NCBI RefSeq assembly: GCF_021287045.1
Contig: NZ_JAJTBG010000005.1
Coordinates: forward strand, 1 to 64,000
Direction of reading: 5' to 3'
Source: Oryzomicrobium sp.
GTDB lineage: Bacteria > Pseudomonadota > Gammaproteobacteria > Burkholderiales > Rhodocyclaceae
Length of the DNA: 64,000 nt
The translations under genes were made by a program, and so were the position numbers. This document shows, piece by piece, positions 53,285 through 61,537 of the stretch (the first letter of the stretch is position 1; each line of letters opens with the position of its first letter). The notes below the pieces were generated by a model. The model was given only the letters and a program-made list of their open reading frames with translations. It did no database searches and was not told the origin of the DNA.

Positions 53285-53720
53285 GGCGGGCATCCTGGGG
53301 GAGCTTCCCCGAGTGGTTATCTGGTTATTGGTGAGACGGCCGGCAGCGGCGGAGGTTCGCAGCGGCCGGCGGCCGGCATCCCATTCCGCCTGCATCGCGG
53401 CAACGAGACCGAACGAGGCACGGGGCCGAAGCGTCATGTGTCATTTTACCAGCCCAGCCCGGGTTCCCCTAAACCGGCCTGCCCGGCGCCGTGGAACGGG
53501 GCGGAACGGGACGGGCCGCACCCCGCGCAGGGCGGCCGTTGGCTGGAAGCCACCGGCCCCGTCGCCCCCTCGGCACAGCCGGGCGATGGCGGCGCCGTGA
53601 AGAACTCCGGCCCAAGGGCCGGAGCATCGAAACCACAATACGGGGGTGCCTTCGGCGCCGTAGGGACGCTGCCTCGCTTGACCTCGGCCTGAAGGCCGAG
53701 GCTTGCGCGTTGGCCTGTGG
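53285..53720. other. 436-base intergenic region with three strong hairpins
   Basis: No gene is supported here. It holds three compact hairpins: 53605-53624 (9-bp perfect stem, AA loop), 53645-53659 (6-bp stem, TTC loop) and 53682-53701 (8-bp perfect stem, TGAA loop). None has a T-tract. The part from 53285 to 53600 should include the DUF2782 promoter; I see no clear -35/-10. Confidence 0.6.
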
Positions 53721-54449
53721 TCACAGGTTAAGCAGCATCTCCCGCTCTTCGGGCAGGGGCTCGAAGCCCCGGGTCTCGTAGTGCTTGAAGATGGCATTGA
53801 CCACCTGGTCCGGATCGTCGATCACCTGGATCAGGTTCATGTCCTCGGGGGAGATCATGCCCTCGCCCACCAGCCGGTCGCGGAACCAGCCCACCAGCCC
53901 GCCCCAGAAGCCGGTACCGACCAGCACCAGGGGAATCTTGCGCCCCTTGCCGGTCTGGATCAGGGTCAGGGCCTCCATCACTTCGTCCAGGGTGCCGAAA
54001 CCGCCGGGCATCACCACGTAGGCGTTGGCGAAGCGCACGAACATGTACTTGCGGGCGAAGAAGTGGCGGAAGGTCTGGGAAATGTCCTGGTAGGCGTTGG
54101 ACTTTTGTTCGTGGGGCAGCTGGATGTTGAGGCCCACCGAGGGGCTCCTGCCAGCGAAGGCGCCCTTGTTGGCGGCCTCCATGATGCCCGGCCCGCCACC
54201 GGAGATGACCGAGAAGCCGGCATCCGACAATTTGCGGGCGATGCTTTCGGTGAGGGCGTAATAGGGGGAGCCCGGCGGTACCCGGGCGCTGCCGAAGATC
54301 GACACGGCGGGGCGGATCGGCGCCAGCCGGTCAGTGGCTTCGACGAACTCTGACATAATGCCGAAAATCCGCCAGGATTCCCGCGCAGACAGGTTTTGCA
54401 GGGCGGCTTCGCGTTCGGCGAGGTCAGGCAGTTTGCTTCTTTCGCTCAT
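53721..54449 (-). CDS. LOG family protein (TIGR00730; cytokinin-type phosphoribohydrolase family)
   Basis: 242 residues. The Rossmann-like LOG domain starts at PAVSIFGSARVPPGS and has SGGGPGIMEAANKGAF and the catalytic PGGFGTLDEVMEAL. Such enzymes cleave nucleoside 5'-monophosphates to base plus ribose phosphate. The N-terminal extension (LSARESWRIFGIMSEFVEAT) is common in proteobacterial homologues, which supports the start at 54449 over 54356. Divergent from polA with only 15 bases between the starts. Confidence 0.9.
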   Translation of the reverse strand: MSERSKLPDLAEREAALQNLSARESWRIFGIMSEFVEATDRLAPIRPAVSIFGSARVPPGSPYYALTESIARKLSDAGFSVISGGGPGIMEAANKGAFAGRSPSVGLNIQLPHEQKSNAYQDISQTFRHFFARKYMFVRFANAYVVMPGGFGTLDEVMEALTLIQTGKGRKIPLVLVGTGFWGGLVGWFRDRLVGEGMISPEDMNLIQVIDDPDQVVNAIFKHYETRGFEPLPEEREMLLNL

Positions 54450-54464
54450 TCTTCAGGTTCTCTT

Positions 54465-57224
54465 ATGGCTTCCTTGCTGCTCGTCGACGGCTCGTCGTAT
54501 CTCTACCGGGCCTTCCATGCCCTCCCCGACCTGCGCAATGCAGCCGGGGAGCCGACGGGCGCGCTGTACGGGGTGCTGTCCATGCTACGTCGGCTGGAAG
54601 CCGACCACAAGGCGAGCAGCGGCGAGGCAGCCGACTTCCGGGCCTGCATTTTCGATGCCAAGGGCAAGACCTTCCGCGACGACTGGTACCCGGATTACAA
54701 GGCCCACCGCCCCCCCATGCCCGAGGATCTGGCCGCCCAGATTCCCGCCATCCACGAAGCCATCGCCGCCGCCGGCTGGCCGATCCTGACCATCGACGGG
54801 GTCGAGGCCGACGACGTGATCGGCACCCTGGCCCGCCGGGCCGAGGCCGCCGGCATCGACGTGGTGGTGTCCACCGGCGACAAGGACCTGGCCCAGCTGG
54901 TCAGCCCCCGGGTCACCCTGGTCAACACCATGAGCAACGAGATCCTGGACGTGGCCGGTGTGGAAGCCAAGTTCGGCGTACCGCCGGCATTGATCGTCGA
55001 TTACCTGGCCCTGATCGGCGATACGGTGGACAACGTGCCGGGCGTGACCAAGGTGGGCCCCAAGACCGCGGTGAAGTGGCTGACCCAGTACGGCAATCTG
55101 GACGGAGTGATCGCCCACGCCGGCGAGATCGGCGGAGTGGCCGGGCAGAACCTGCGCGACCACCTGGGCTTTCTCCCCCTGGGGCGCCGCCTGGTGACGG
55201 TGAAATGCGACGTGGCCGATCTGCCGGCGGTGGACAGCCTCGTTCCCCGCGCCCCCGACGTGGCCGCCCTGGCCGGGCTGTACGCCCACTATGGCTTCAA
55301 GACCTGGCTGAAGGAAGCCACCGGCAGCGAGGCGGGCGACACCGGCGGCACGGCCCGTGCCGCCGCCGAGGCGGTGGCCGCCCAGGACCCCACCGCCCTG
55401 GTGGCCGACGGCCGCCACCGCGACAGCTACGAGACGATCCTCGACGAGGCCGCATTCGACCGCTGGCTGGCGCGCATCGACGCCGCCGAGCTGGTCGCCC
55501 TGGACACCGAAACCACCAGCCTGGACCCGTTCGCGGCACGCATCGTCGGCATGTCCTTCGCCCTGGCCGCGGGCGAGGCCGCCTACCTGCCCCTGGCCCA
55601 CTGCGGCCCGGGCGCCCCCGCCCAGCTCGACCGGGACGCCGCCCTGACCCGACTCAAGCCCTGGCTGGAATCCGCCGACCGCGCCAAGGTGCTGCAGAAC
55701 GCCAAGTACGACCAGCACGTCTTCGCCAACCACGGCATCGCCCTGGCCGGAGTGGCCCACGACACCATGCTCGAGTCCTACGTGGTGGAGGCCGACAAGG
55801 GCCACGATCTGGAGCAGTTGGCCAAGCGCCACCTGGGTCTGGTGGGTATCGCCTACACCGACCTGTGCGGCAAGGGCGCCAAGCAGATCGGCTTCGACCA
55901 GGTGGCGGTGGACCAGGCCTCGGCTTACGCCGCCGAGGACACCGACTTCACCCTGCGGGTGCATGAACGGCTCTATCCGGCCATCGCCGCCGACGCGGGG
56001 CTGATGCGCATCTATCAGGATATCGAGCTGCCCTCCCGGGAGGTGCTGTTCGCCATGGAGCGCACCGGCATCCTCATCGACAGCGCCCGGCTCGACGCCC
56101 AGAGCCACGCCCTGGGCAAGCGCCTGCTGGAACTGGAGCAGGAAGCCCAGGTGCTGGCCGGCCAGCCCTTCAACCTCAATTCGCCCAAGCAGCTGGCCGA
56201 GATTCTGTTCGTCAAGCTCGAACTGCCGGTGAAGAAGAAGACCCCGGGCGGCACCCCCTCCACCGACGAGGAAGTGCTCTCGGAACTGGCCCTGGACTAC
56301 CCCCTGCCCAAGCTGCTGCTCGAATACCGCAGCCTGGCCAAGCTCAAGGGCACCTACACCGACAAGTTGCCGAAGATGGTGAACCCGGTCACCGGGCGCA
56401 TCCACACCCACTTCTCGCAGGCCACCGCGGTGACCGGGCGGCTGTCGTCGTCGGACCCCAACCTGCAGAACATCCCGGTGCGCACCCCGGAAGGGCGACG
56501 CATCCGCGAGGCCTTCGTCGCCCCGGCCGGCCATGTGCTGGTGTCCGCCGACTATTCCCAGATCGAGCTGCGCATCATGGCCCACCTGTCGGAAGACGCC
56601 GGCCTGCTGGCGGCCTTTGCCGCCGGCGAGGACGTGCACCGCGCCACCGCCGCCGAGATCTTCGGCATCACGCCCCTGGAAGTGACCAGCGAACAGCGCC
56701 GCTACGCCAAGACCATCAACTTCGGCCTGATCTACGGCATGAGCGCCCACGGCCTGGCCCGCTCCCTGGACATCGAGCGCAGCGCCGCCCAGACCTTCAT
56801 CGACCGCTACTTCGCCCGCTATCCCGGCGTGGCCCGCTACATGGAGGAAACCCGGGCCCGGGCCCGGGACCAGGGCTACGTGGAGACCGTATTCGGCCGC
56901 CGCCTGCAACTGCCCGACATCCGCGCCAGCCAGGCCGGCCGCCGCCAGGGCGCCGAACGGGCGGCGATCAACGCGCCGATGCAGGGCACCGCCGCCGACC
57001 TGATCAAACTGGCCATGGTCGCCGTGCACCGCTGGCTCGCAGACGAGGGCCTGCAGAGCCGCCTGCTGCTACAGGTCCACGACGAACTGGTGCTGGAAGT
57101 GCCCGATGCCGAACTACCGCGCATCCGCGCCGAACTCCCCGGCCTGATGGCCAAGGTCGCCGACCTGCGCGTGCCCCTGGTGGTGGAAGTGGGGGCGGGG
57201 GCGAACTGGGAAGAAGCGCACTGA
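54465..57224 (+). CDS. polA: DNA polymerase I
   Basis: 919 residues with all three domains. The 5'-3' exonuclease (1-300) begins LLLVDGSSYLYRAFHALP. The proofreading domain (about 325-520) keeps its acidic residues: VALDTETTSLD, LQNAKYDQHVF and YAAEDTDFTL. The polymerase domain (540-919) has SADYSQIELRIMAHLSED, KTINFGLIYGMSAHGLA and LQVHDELVLEVPD. It fills gaps in repair and removes Okazaki primers. The divergent LOG start is 15 bases away, so the polA promoter must lie inside the LOG coding sequence. A poor SD precedes the ATG. Confidence 0.97.
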   Translation: MASLLLVDGSSYLYRAFHALPDLRNAAGEPTGALYGVLSMLRRLEADHKASSGEAADFRACIFDAKGKTFRDDWYPDYKAHRPPMPEDLAAQIPAIHEAIAAAGWPILTIDGVEADDVIGTLARRAEAAGIDVVVSTGDKDLAQLVSPRVTLVNTMSNEILDVAGVEAKFGVPPALIVDYLALIGDTVDNVPGVTKVGPKTAVKWLTQYGNLDGVIAHAGEIGGVAGQNLRDHLGFLPLGRRLVTVKCDVADLPAVDSLVPRAPDVAALAGLYAHYGFKTWLKEATGSEAGDTGGTARAAAEAVAAQDPTALVADGRHRDSYETILDEAAFDRWLARIDAAELVALDTETTSLDPFAARIVGMSFALAAGEAAYLPLAHCGPGAPAQLDRDAALTRLKPWLESADRAKVLQNAKYDQHVFANHGIALAGVAHDTMLESYVVEADKGHDLEQLAKRHLGLVGIAYTDLCGKGAKQIGFDQVAVDQASAYAAEDTDFTLRVHERLYPAIAADAGLMRIYQDIELPSREVLFAMERTGILIDSARLDAQSHALGKRLLELEQEAQVLAGQPFNLNSPKQLAEILFVKLELPVKKKTPGGTPSTDEEVLSELALDYPLPKLLLEYRSLAKLKGTYTDKLPKMVNPVTGRIHTHFSQATAVTGRLSSSDPNLQNIPVRTPEGRRIREAFVAPAGHVLVSADYSQIELRIMAHLSEDAGLLAAFAAGEDVHRATAAEIFGITPLEVTSEQRRYAKTINFGLIYGMSAHGLARSLDIERSAAQTFIDRYFARYPGVARYMEETRARARDQGYVETVFGRRLQLPDIRASQAGRRQGAERAAINAPMQGTAADLIKLAMVAVHRWLADEGLQSRLLLQVHDELVLEVPDAELPRIRAELPGLMAKVADLRVPLVVEVGAGANWEEAH

Positions 57225-57252
57225 AAGGCGCACTGAGCCGCCCCACGCCGCC

Positions 57253-58350
57253 ATGCTTTTCTGGACCCACCACCCCATCTACGACGCCCTGGGCGTCGGT
57301 GCCTACCTGAACGACCTGGAGGGCGAATACCGGGCCCTCTCGCCGGGACAGAGGGCCAGGCAACTCAAGCGCGTCGTCGAGCGGGAGTTGCTGCTCCGCC
57401 TGACCGGGCAAAAATGGCGCCAGACGAAGCGCCTGCCCGCCGGCACCCGGCGCATCCTGTGGGTGTATGACTGGACCACCTTGGGCGACAGCATCATGGA
57501 CCTGTCCCAGCGCTTCGCCTTCCCCGACGAGATCGCCATAGACCTGTGCATCACCAAGGGGCCGGCCGAACTGTTCGACGGAGACAGCCGCTTCCGCCAC
57601 ATCTACCGGCGCATCGAGGACTGCCCACGGGACTACGACTTCATCCTGCTCCACTGCATCAGCACCACCTCGATCAAGCTCAAGCTGCGCCACTACCCGC
57701 GCCAGCCCTTCGCCACCCTGCTCGACCACCAGCAGGGCGAACGCTACGCCCGCATCGACTTCGCCGCCCTGCGCCTGGAACGCCTGCTGGGCCACCCCCG
57801 CCAGCCCCCCCTGCCGCCGCGCATTTCCCCGGCGGTGACGGACGGCATCGCCCCCCAGGCCGGACACATCGCCGTCGCCCTGGGCGGCCGGGACGGCCGG
57901 CGCCGCTGGCGGGACTGGCCCGGCTTGCTGGACGCCCTGGTCCGGGACTGGCCGCCGGCCTCCCCGGAACCCCGCTTCGTGCTGATCGGCAACGGCCCCA
58001 GCGCCCGGGACGATCTGGCCGCCATCTCCGCCGGGTTCGTGGAACGCCATTGCACGGTGCGCCTCGACCTGCCCGACTTGGCCGAAGCGGCCCGGGAAAT
58101 CCAGCGCTGCGCTCTGTTCATCGGTGCCGACGGCGGCCTCATGCACATCGCCGCGGCCCTGGACAAACCGGGCGTCGCCCTGTTCGCCGAGATACGCCCG
58201 GAATGGCGCCTGCTGCCCGGCAACCCGCTCACCCCCCTCTACACCCCCGGCGCCATGGCCGACATTCCCCCAGCGGAAATCGCCGCCACTTTCATCGCCG
58301 CAGTCCAGCGCACTACCGCGCCCGCTCCCCAGCTCTCTCATACGCCATGA
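57253..58350 (+). CDS. GT9 (heptosyltransferase-like) glycosyltransferase
   Basis: 365 residues. The C-terminal half has the GT9 pattern: GHIAVALGGRDGRRRWRDWP, PRFVLIGNGPSARDDL and the donor loop CALFIGADGGLMHIAAALDK. The N-terminal half carries RILWVYDWTTLGDSIMDL in place of the usual GD.vm.tP motif. GT9 enzymes add heptose or other sugars to LPS core or related glycans in the cytoplasm. First gene of the envelope glycan cluster, 28 bases after polA, with its stop overlapping the next start (ATGA). Confidence 0.85.
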   Translation: MLFWTHHPIYDALGVGAYLNDLEGEYRALSPGQRARQLKRVVERELLLRLTGQKWRQTKRLPAGTRRILWVYDWTTLGDSIMDLSQRFAFPDEIAIDLCITKGPAELFDGDSRFRHIYRRIEDCPRDYDFILLHCISTTSIKLKLRHYPRQPFATLLDHQQGERYARIDFAALRLERLLGHPRQPPLPPRISPAVTDGIAPQAGHIAVALGGRDGRRRWRDWPGLLDALVRDWPPASPEPRFVLIGNGPSARDDLAAISAGFVERHCTVRLDLPDLAEAAREIQRCALFIGADGGLMHIAAALDKPGVALFAEIRPEWRLLPGNPLTPLYTPGAMADIPPAEIAATFIAAVQRTTAPAPQLSHTP

Positions 58351-59498
58351 AGCTCGCCATCGTTCGCCAGCGCTACACCCCCTACGGCGGGGCCGAGCGC
58401 TTCGTCAGCCAGGCCCTGGACGCCCTGGCCGGCCAGGGCATCGCCCTGTCCCTGTACACCCGCCAGTGGCCCGGCGGCGAGAGCCTGTTCGCCCCGGTGA
58501 TCTGCAATCCCTTCTACCTGGGCAGCCTGTGGCGCGACTGGAGCTTCGGCAAGGCGGTGTGCGCCGCCCTGGAACGGGACCGGCCCACCCTGGTGCAATC
58601 CCACGAGCGCATCCCCTGCTGCGACATCTTCCGCGCCGGCGACGGGGTGCACCGGGTCTGGCTCGACGAGCGGCGGCGCACCCAGTCCTGGCTGGGGCGG
58701 CTGTCGATCGCCCTCAACCCGGCCCACCACTTACGCCTCGCCGCGGAGCGGCGCCTGTTCGCCAGTCCCCGGCTGAAGGCGGTGATCTGCATCTCGGAGA
58801 TGGTGCGCGAGGAGATTCTCGCCCACTTCTCCATCGCCCCGGACAAGCTCCACGTCATCTACAACGCCGTGGACACCGAACGCTTCTCCCCTGCCCTGAC
58901 CGAGCACCGGGACGAGGTCCGCGCCCGCTACGGCATTCCCGGCGACGCCATGCTCTACCTGTCGGTCGGCTCGGGCTACGCCCGAAAGGGGGTGGGACCG
59001 GCCATCGAGGCCGTCGCCCGCCTGCCGGACAACGCCCACCTGCTGGTGGTGGGCAAGGACAAGCACGCCGCTCGCTACCAGGCGCAGGCCCGCACACTCG
59101 GCGCCGCCGGCCGGCGCATCCACTTCGCCGGCCCCCAGGTGGACGTGCGCCCCTTCTACGGCGCCGCCGACGCCTTCGTCCTGCCCACCCTCTACGACCC
59201 CCTGTCCAACGCCGTGCTAGAGGCCCTGGCCTGTGGCCTGCCGGTGCTGACCAGCACCAAGTGCGGCGCCGGGGAGATCGTCCGGGCCCACCAGGCCGGC
59301 TTCCTCTGCGACGCCCGGGACGTACCGGCCCTGGCCGCCAACATGGTCCGCCTGCTCGATCCGGAGGTGCGCCGGACCTGCGCCGAACGGGCCCGGGCGG
59401 CGGCCAAGACCCTGAGCGCCGAGGCCATGACCGGCCGGCTGCTCGACCTGTACCGGTCGCTGCTGCCGGCCGGGGCGGGGGACGCAAAGCCTTTATAA
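58347..59498 (+). CDS. GT4 family glycosyltransferase
   Basis: 383 residues. GT-B fold: MKLAIVRQRYTPYGGAERFV at the N-terminus, KAVICISEMVREEILAHF, KLHVIYNAVDTERFSP, a donor domain with YLSVGSGYARKGVGPAIEA and PTLYDPLSNAVLEALACGLP (EX7E-type region). Likely a retaining transferase of LPS core or O-antigen synthesis (WaaG-like in layout). ATGA overlap with the GT9 gene; its stop codon TAA is embedded in TATAAT at 59495-59500. Confidence 0.88.
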   Translation: MKLAIVRQRYTPYGGAERFVSQALDALAGQGIALSLYTRQWPGGESLFAPVICNPFYLGSLWRDWSFGKAVCAALERDRPTLVQSHERIPCCDIFRAGDGVHRVWLDERRRTQSWLGRLSIALNPAHHLRLAAERRLFASPRLKAVICISEMVREEILAHFSIAPDKLHVIYNAVDTERFSPALTEHRDEVRARYGIPGDAMLYLSVGSGYARKGVGPAIEAVARLPDNAHLLVVGKDKHAARYQAQARTLGAAGRRIHFAGPQVDVRPFYGAADAFVLPTLYDPLSNAVLEALACGLPVLTSTKCGAGEIVRAHQAGFLCDARDVPALAANMVRLLDPEVRRTCAERARAAAKTLSAEAMTGRLLDLYRSLLPAGAGDAKPL

Positions 59499-59500
59499 TG
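59495..59500 (+). promoter_or_regulatory. Internal -10 candidate within the glycan cluster
   Basis: TATAAT containing the TAA stop of the upstream GT4 gene, 50 bases before the next GT4 start. No clear -35. It could give separate expression of the later genes. Confidence 0.35.
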
Positions 59501-59550
59501 GCGCGTTTTCCCCTGCCGCCCGGCCCGCCGGCGGCGCCTTGCCCGACGAC

Positions 59551-60639
59551 ATGACCCTCAAGATCCTGCACACCGAATCCTCCACCGGCTGGGGCGGCCA
59601 GGAACACCGCACCTTCAAGGAGCTGGTGTCCCTGCGCGAGCGCGGCCACACCCTGGAAGTGGCCTGCCGACCCGGCGCCCGCCTGGGTGACCGGGCCGAG
59701 GAGGCGGGCTTTACGGTGCACCGCATCGGCATTCGCGGTGGCGCCGACCTGAAGGCGGTGTGGAAGCTGCGCCGCCTGCTGCGCCGCGGCCGCTTCGACG
59801 TGGTCAACACCCACAGCGGCCACGACAGCCTGGTGGGCGGCCTGGCCGGCCGGCTGGCGGGCACGCCGCTGATCGTGCGCACCCGCCACCTGGCCCTGGC
59901 GGTGACCTCCCTGGCCACCTACAAGTGGCTGCCCCACAAGGTGGTGGCGGTGAGCGACTGGGTGCGCCGCTACCTGGTGTCGGTGGGGGTGCCGGAACAG
60001 GACGCGGTGACGGTCTATACCGGCATCGTCCCGCCGCCCCCGGTGGAGCGCTCCACCCTGCGCGACGAGCTGGGCCTGGCCGAGGACGACATCCTGATCG
60101 GCACCGTGGCCATCCTGCGCTTCGAGAAGGGCCACAAGGAACTGATCGACGCCGCCATCCCCCTGCTCGCCGAACGGCCCAAGGTGCACCTGGTGTTCGC
60201 CGGCGACGGCCCGATCTACGACCGGCTGGTGGCCTACATCGGCGAAAAGGGGCTGAGCGACCGGGTGCATCTGCTCGGCCTGCGCCGCGACATCCCCAAC
60301 GTCCTGGCCGGCATCGACTTCTTCGCCCTGGCCACCTGGCAGGAAGCCTTGGGCACCTCCTACATCGAAGCCATGGCCGCCGGACGGGCGGTGATCGGCA
60401 CGGCGGTGGACGGGGTGCCCGAAGTGATCCAGGACGGCGTCAACGGCCTGCTCGTGCCGGCCAAGGACGAGGCCGCCCTGACCCGCGCCCTCTACACCCT
60501 GGTGGACGACCCGGAACTGCGTCGCCGCTTCGGCGCCGCCGGCCTGGAAATCACCCGCACCCGCTTCAGCGTGGCCACCATGGCCGCCGAGATGGAAGCC
60601 TTCTACCTGCGCAGCCTGGCGGAAAGGCGCGGCCGATGA
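59551..60639 (+). CDS. GT4 family glycosyltransferase
   Basis: 362 residues: LKILHTESSTGWGGQEHRTF, VVNTHSGHDSLVGGLAGRLA, KVVAVSDWVRRYLVSVGVPE, a donor domain with GTVAILRFEKGHKELIDAAI and the EX7E-type WQEALGTSYIEAMAAGRAVI. Cytoplasmic sugar transfer to an envelope glycan is likely; donor and acceptor unknown. The ATG at 59551 is preferred over a TTG at 59539. The stop overlaps the deacetylase start (ATGA at 60636). Confidence 0.9.
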   Translation: MTLKILHTESSTGWGGQEHRTFKELVSLRERGHTLEVACRPGARLGDRAEEAGFTVHRIGIRGGADLKAVWKLRRLLRRGRFDVVNTHSGHDSLVGGLAGRLAGTPLIVRTRHLALAVTSLATYKWLPHKVVAVSDWVRRYLVSVGVPEQDAVTVYTGIVPPPPVERSTLRDELGLAEDDILIGTVAILRFEKGHKELIDAAIPLLAERPKVHLVFAGDGPIYDRLVAYIGEKGLSDRVHLLGLRRDIPNVLAGIDFFALATWQEALGTSYIEAMAAGRAVIGTAVDGVPEVIQDGVNGLLVPAKDEAALTRALYTLVDDPELRRRFGAAGLEITRTRFSVATMAAEMEAFYLRSLAERRGR

Positions 60640-61457
60640 AACCCGCCCGCTCGGTCCCGGTGCTGATGTACCACCACGTTTCCCCCTCGCCGGGGCTGGT
60701 GACCATCACGCCGGAGCACTTCGCCGACCAAATGCGCGGCCTGGCCGCCGCCGGCTACCGGACCCTGTCCGCCGCCGAGTTCTCCGCCTACCTGGCCGGC
60801 GCCCCGGTGCCCGACAAGTCGGTGCTACTGACCTTCGACGACGGTTACCTGGACAACTGGGTCTACGCCCATCCGGTGCTCGAGGAACTGGGGCAAAAGG
60901 CGGTGATGTTCGTCGTCACCGACTGGATCAAGGACGGTCCGGTGCGTTCCCACGCCGGCGCGGCCGCTGGCGACGCCCTGCCCGCCACCCCCGAGCACAA
61001 CGCCTGCAAGGCGGCCATCGCCGCCGGCCGCGCCGACGAGGTGATCGTGCGCTGGAGCGAGATCGAGGCCATGCGCGCCGCCGGCACCTTCGAGTTCCAC
61101 AGCCACACTCATAGCCACACTCGCTGGGACAAGACCTGCCCCGACGCCGCCGCCAAGCGCGCCGGCCTGGCCGACGACCTGGCCGGCGCCCGGGCCACCC
61201 TGGCCGAGCGATTGGGCGCCGTCAGCGACCACCTGTGCTGGCCCCAGGGCTATTTCGACGACGACTACCTGGCAGTAGCCAATGCCGCCGGATTCCGCCA
61301 CCTGTACACCGTGCGCCCCGGCCCCAACCGCCCCGGCGACGACCCGGGCCACATCCACCGGGTGGTGGTCAAGGACAAGCCCGCCGCCTGGCTGAACAGC
61401 CGGCTGTGGCTGTACCGCAAGCCGCGCCTGGCCGCCTGGTATTCCCGGGGCCGCTGA
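60636..61457 (+). CDS. Polysaccharide deacetylase (NodB/CE4-type) family protein
   Basis: 273 residues with the CE4 fold: PVLMYHHVSPSPGLVTITPE, the metal/catalytic motif 1 in VLLTFDDGYLDNWVYAHPVL (both Asp present), and motif 2 in FEFHSHTHSHTRWD with the metal-binding His. LCWPQGYFDDDYLAVANAAG matches later motifs. No signal peptide is evident, so it acts in the cytoplasm on a glycan precursor or lipid-linked sugar, or is exported by another route. Translationally coupled to the preceding GT4. Confidence 0.88.
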   Translation: MKPARSVPVLMYHHVSPSPGLVTITPEHFADQMRGLAAAGYRTLSAAEFSAYLAGAPVPDKSVLLTFDDGYLDNWVYAHPVLEELGQKAVMFVVTDWIKDGPVRSHAGAAAGDALPATPEHNACKAAIAAGRADEVIVRWSEIEAMRAAGTFEFHSHTHSHTRWDKTCPDAAAKRAGLADDLAGARATLAERLGAVSDHLCWPQGYFDDDYLAVANAAGFRHLYTVRPGPNRPGDDPGHIHRVVVKDKPAAWLNSRLWLYRKPRLAAWYSRGR

Positions 61458-61471
61458 GCCCGCCCACCCCC

Positions 61472-61537
61472 ATGCCTAACCCCTCCCACCGCGTTACCCG
61501 CGCCCCGGCCCTGCCGCCGGGCCAAGGAGGCCGCTGA
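61472..61537 (+). CDS. Possible 21-codon upstream ORF before the amidotransferase
   Basis: ATG 61472 opens 21 codons ending in TGA at 61535-61537, whose last base is the A of the amidotransferase ATG. The frame covers the AAGGAGG ribosome site of that gene. It has no ribosome site of its own and may be chance in GC-rich DNA. Confidence 0.2.
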   Translation: MPNPSHRVTRAPALPPGQGGR

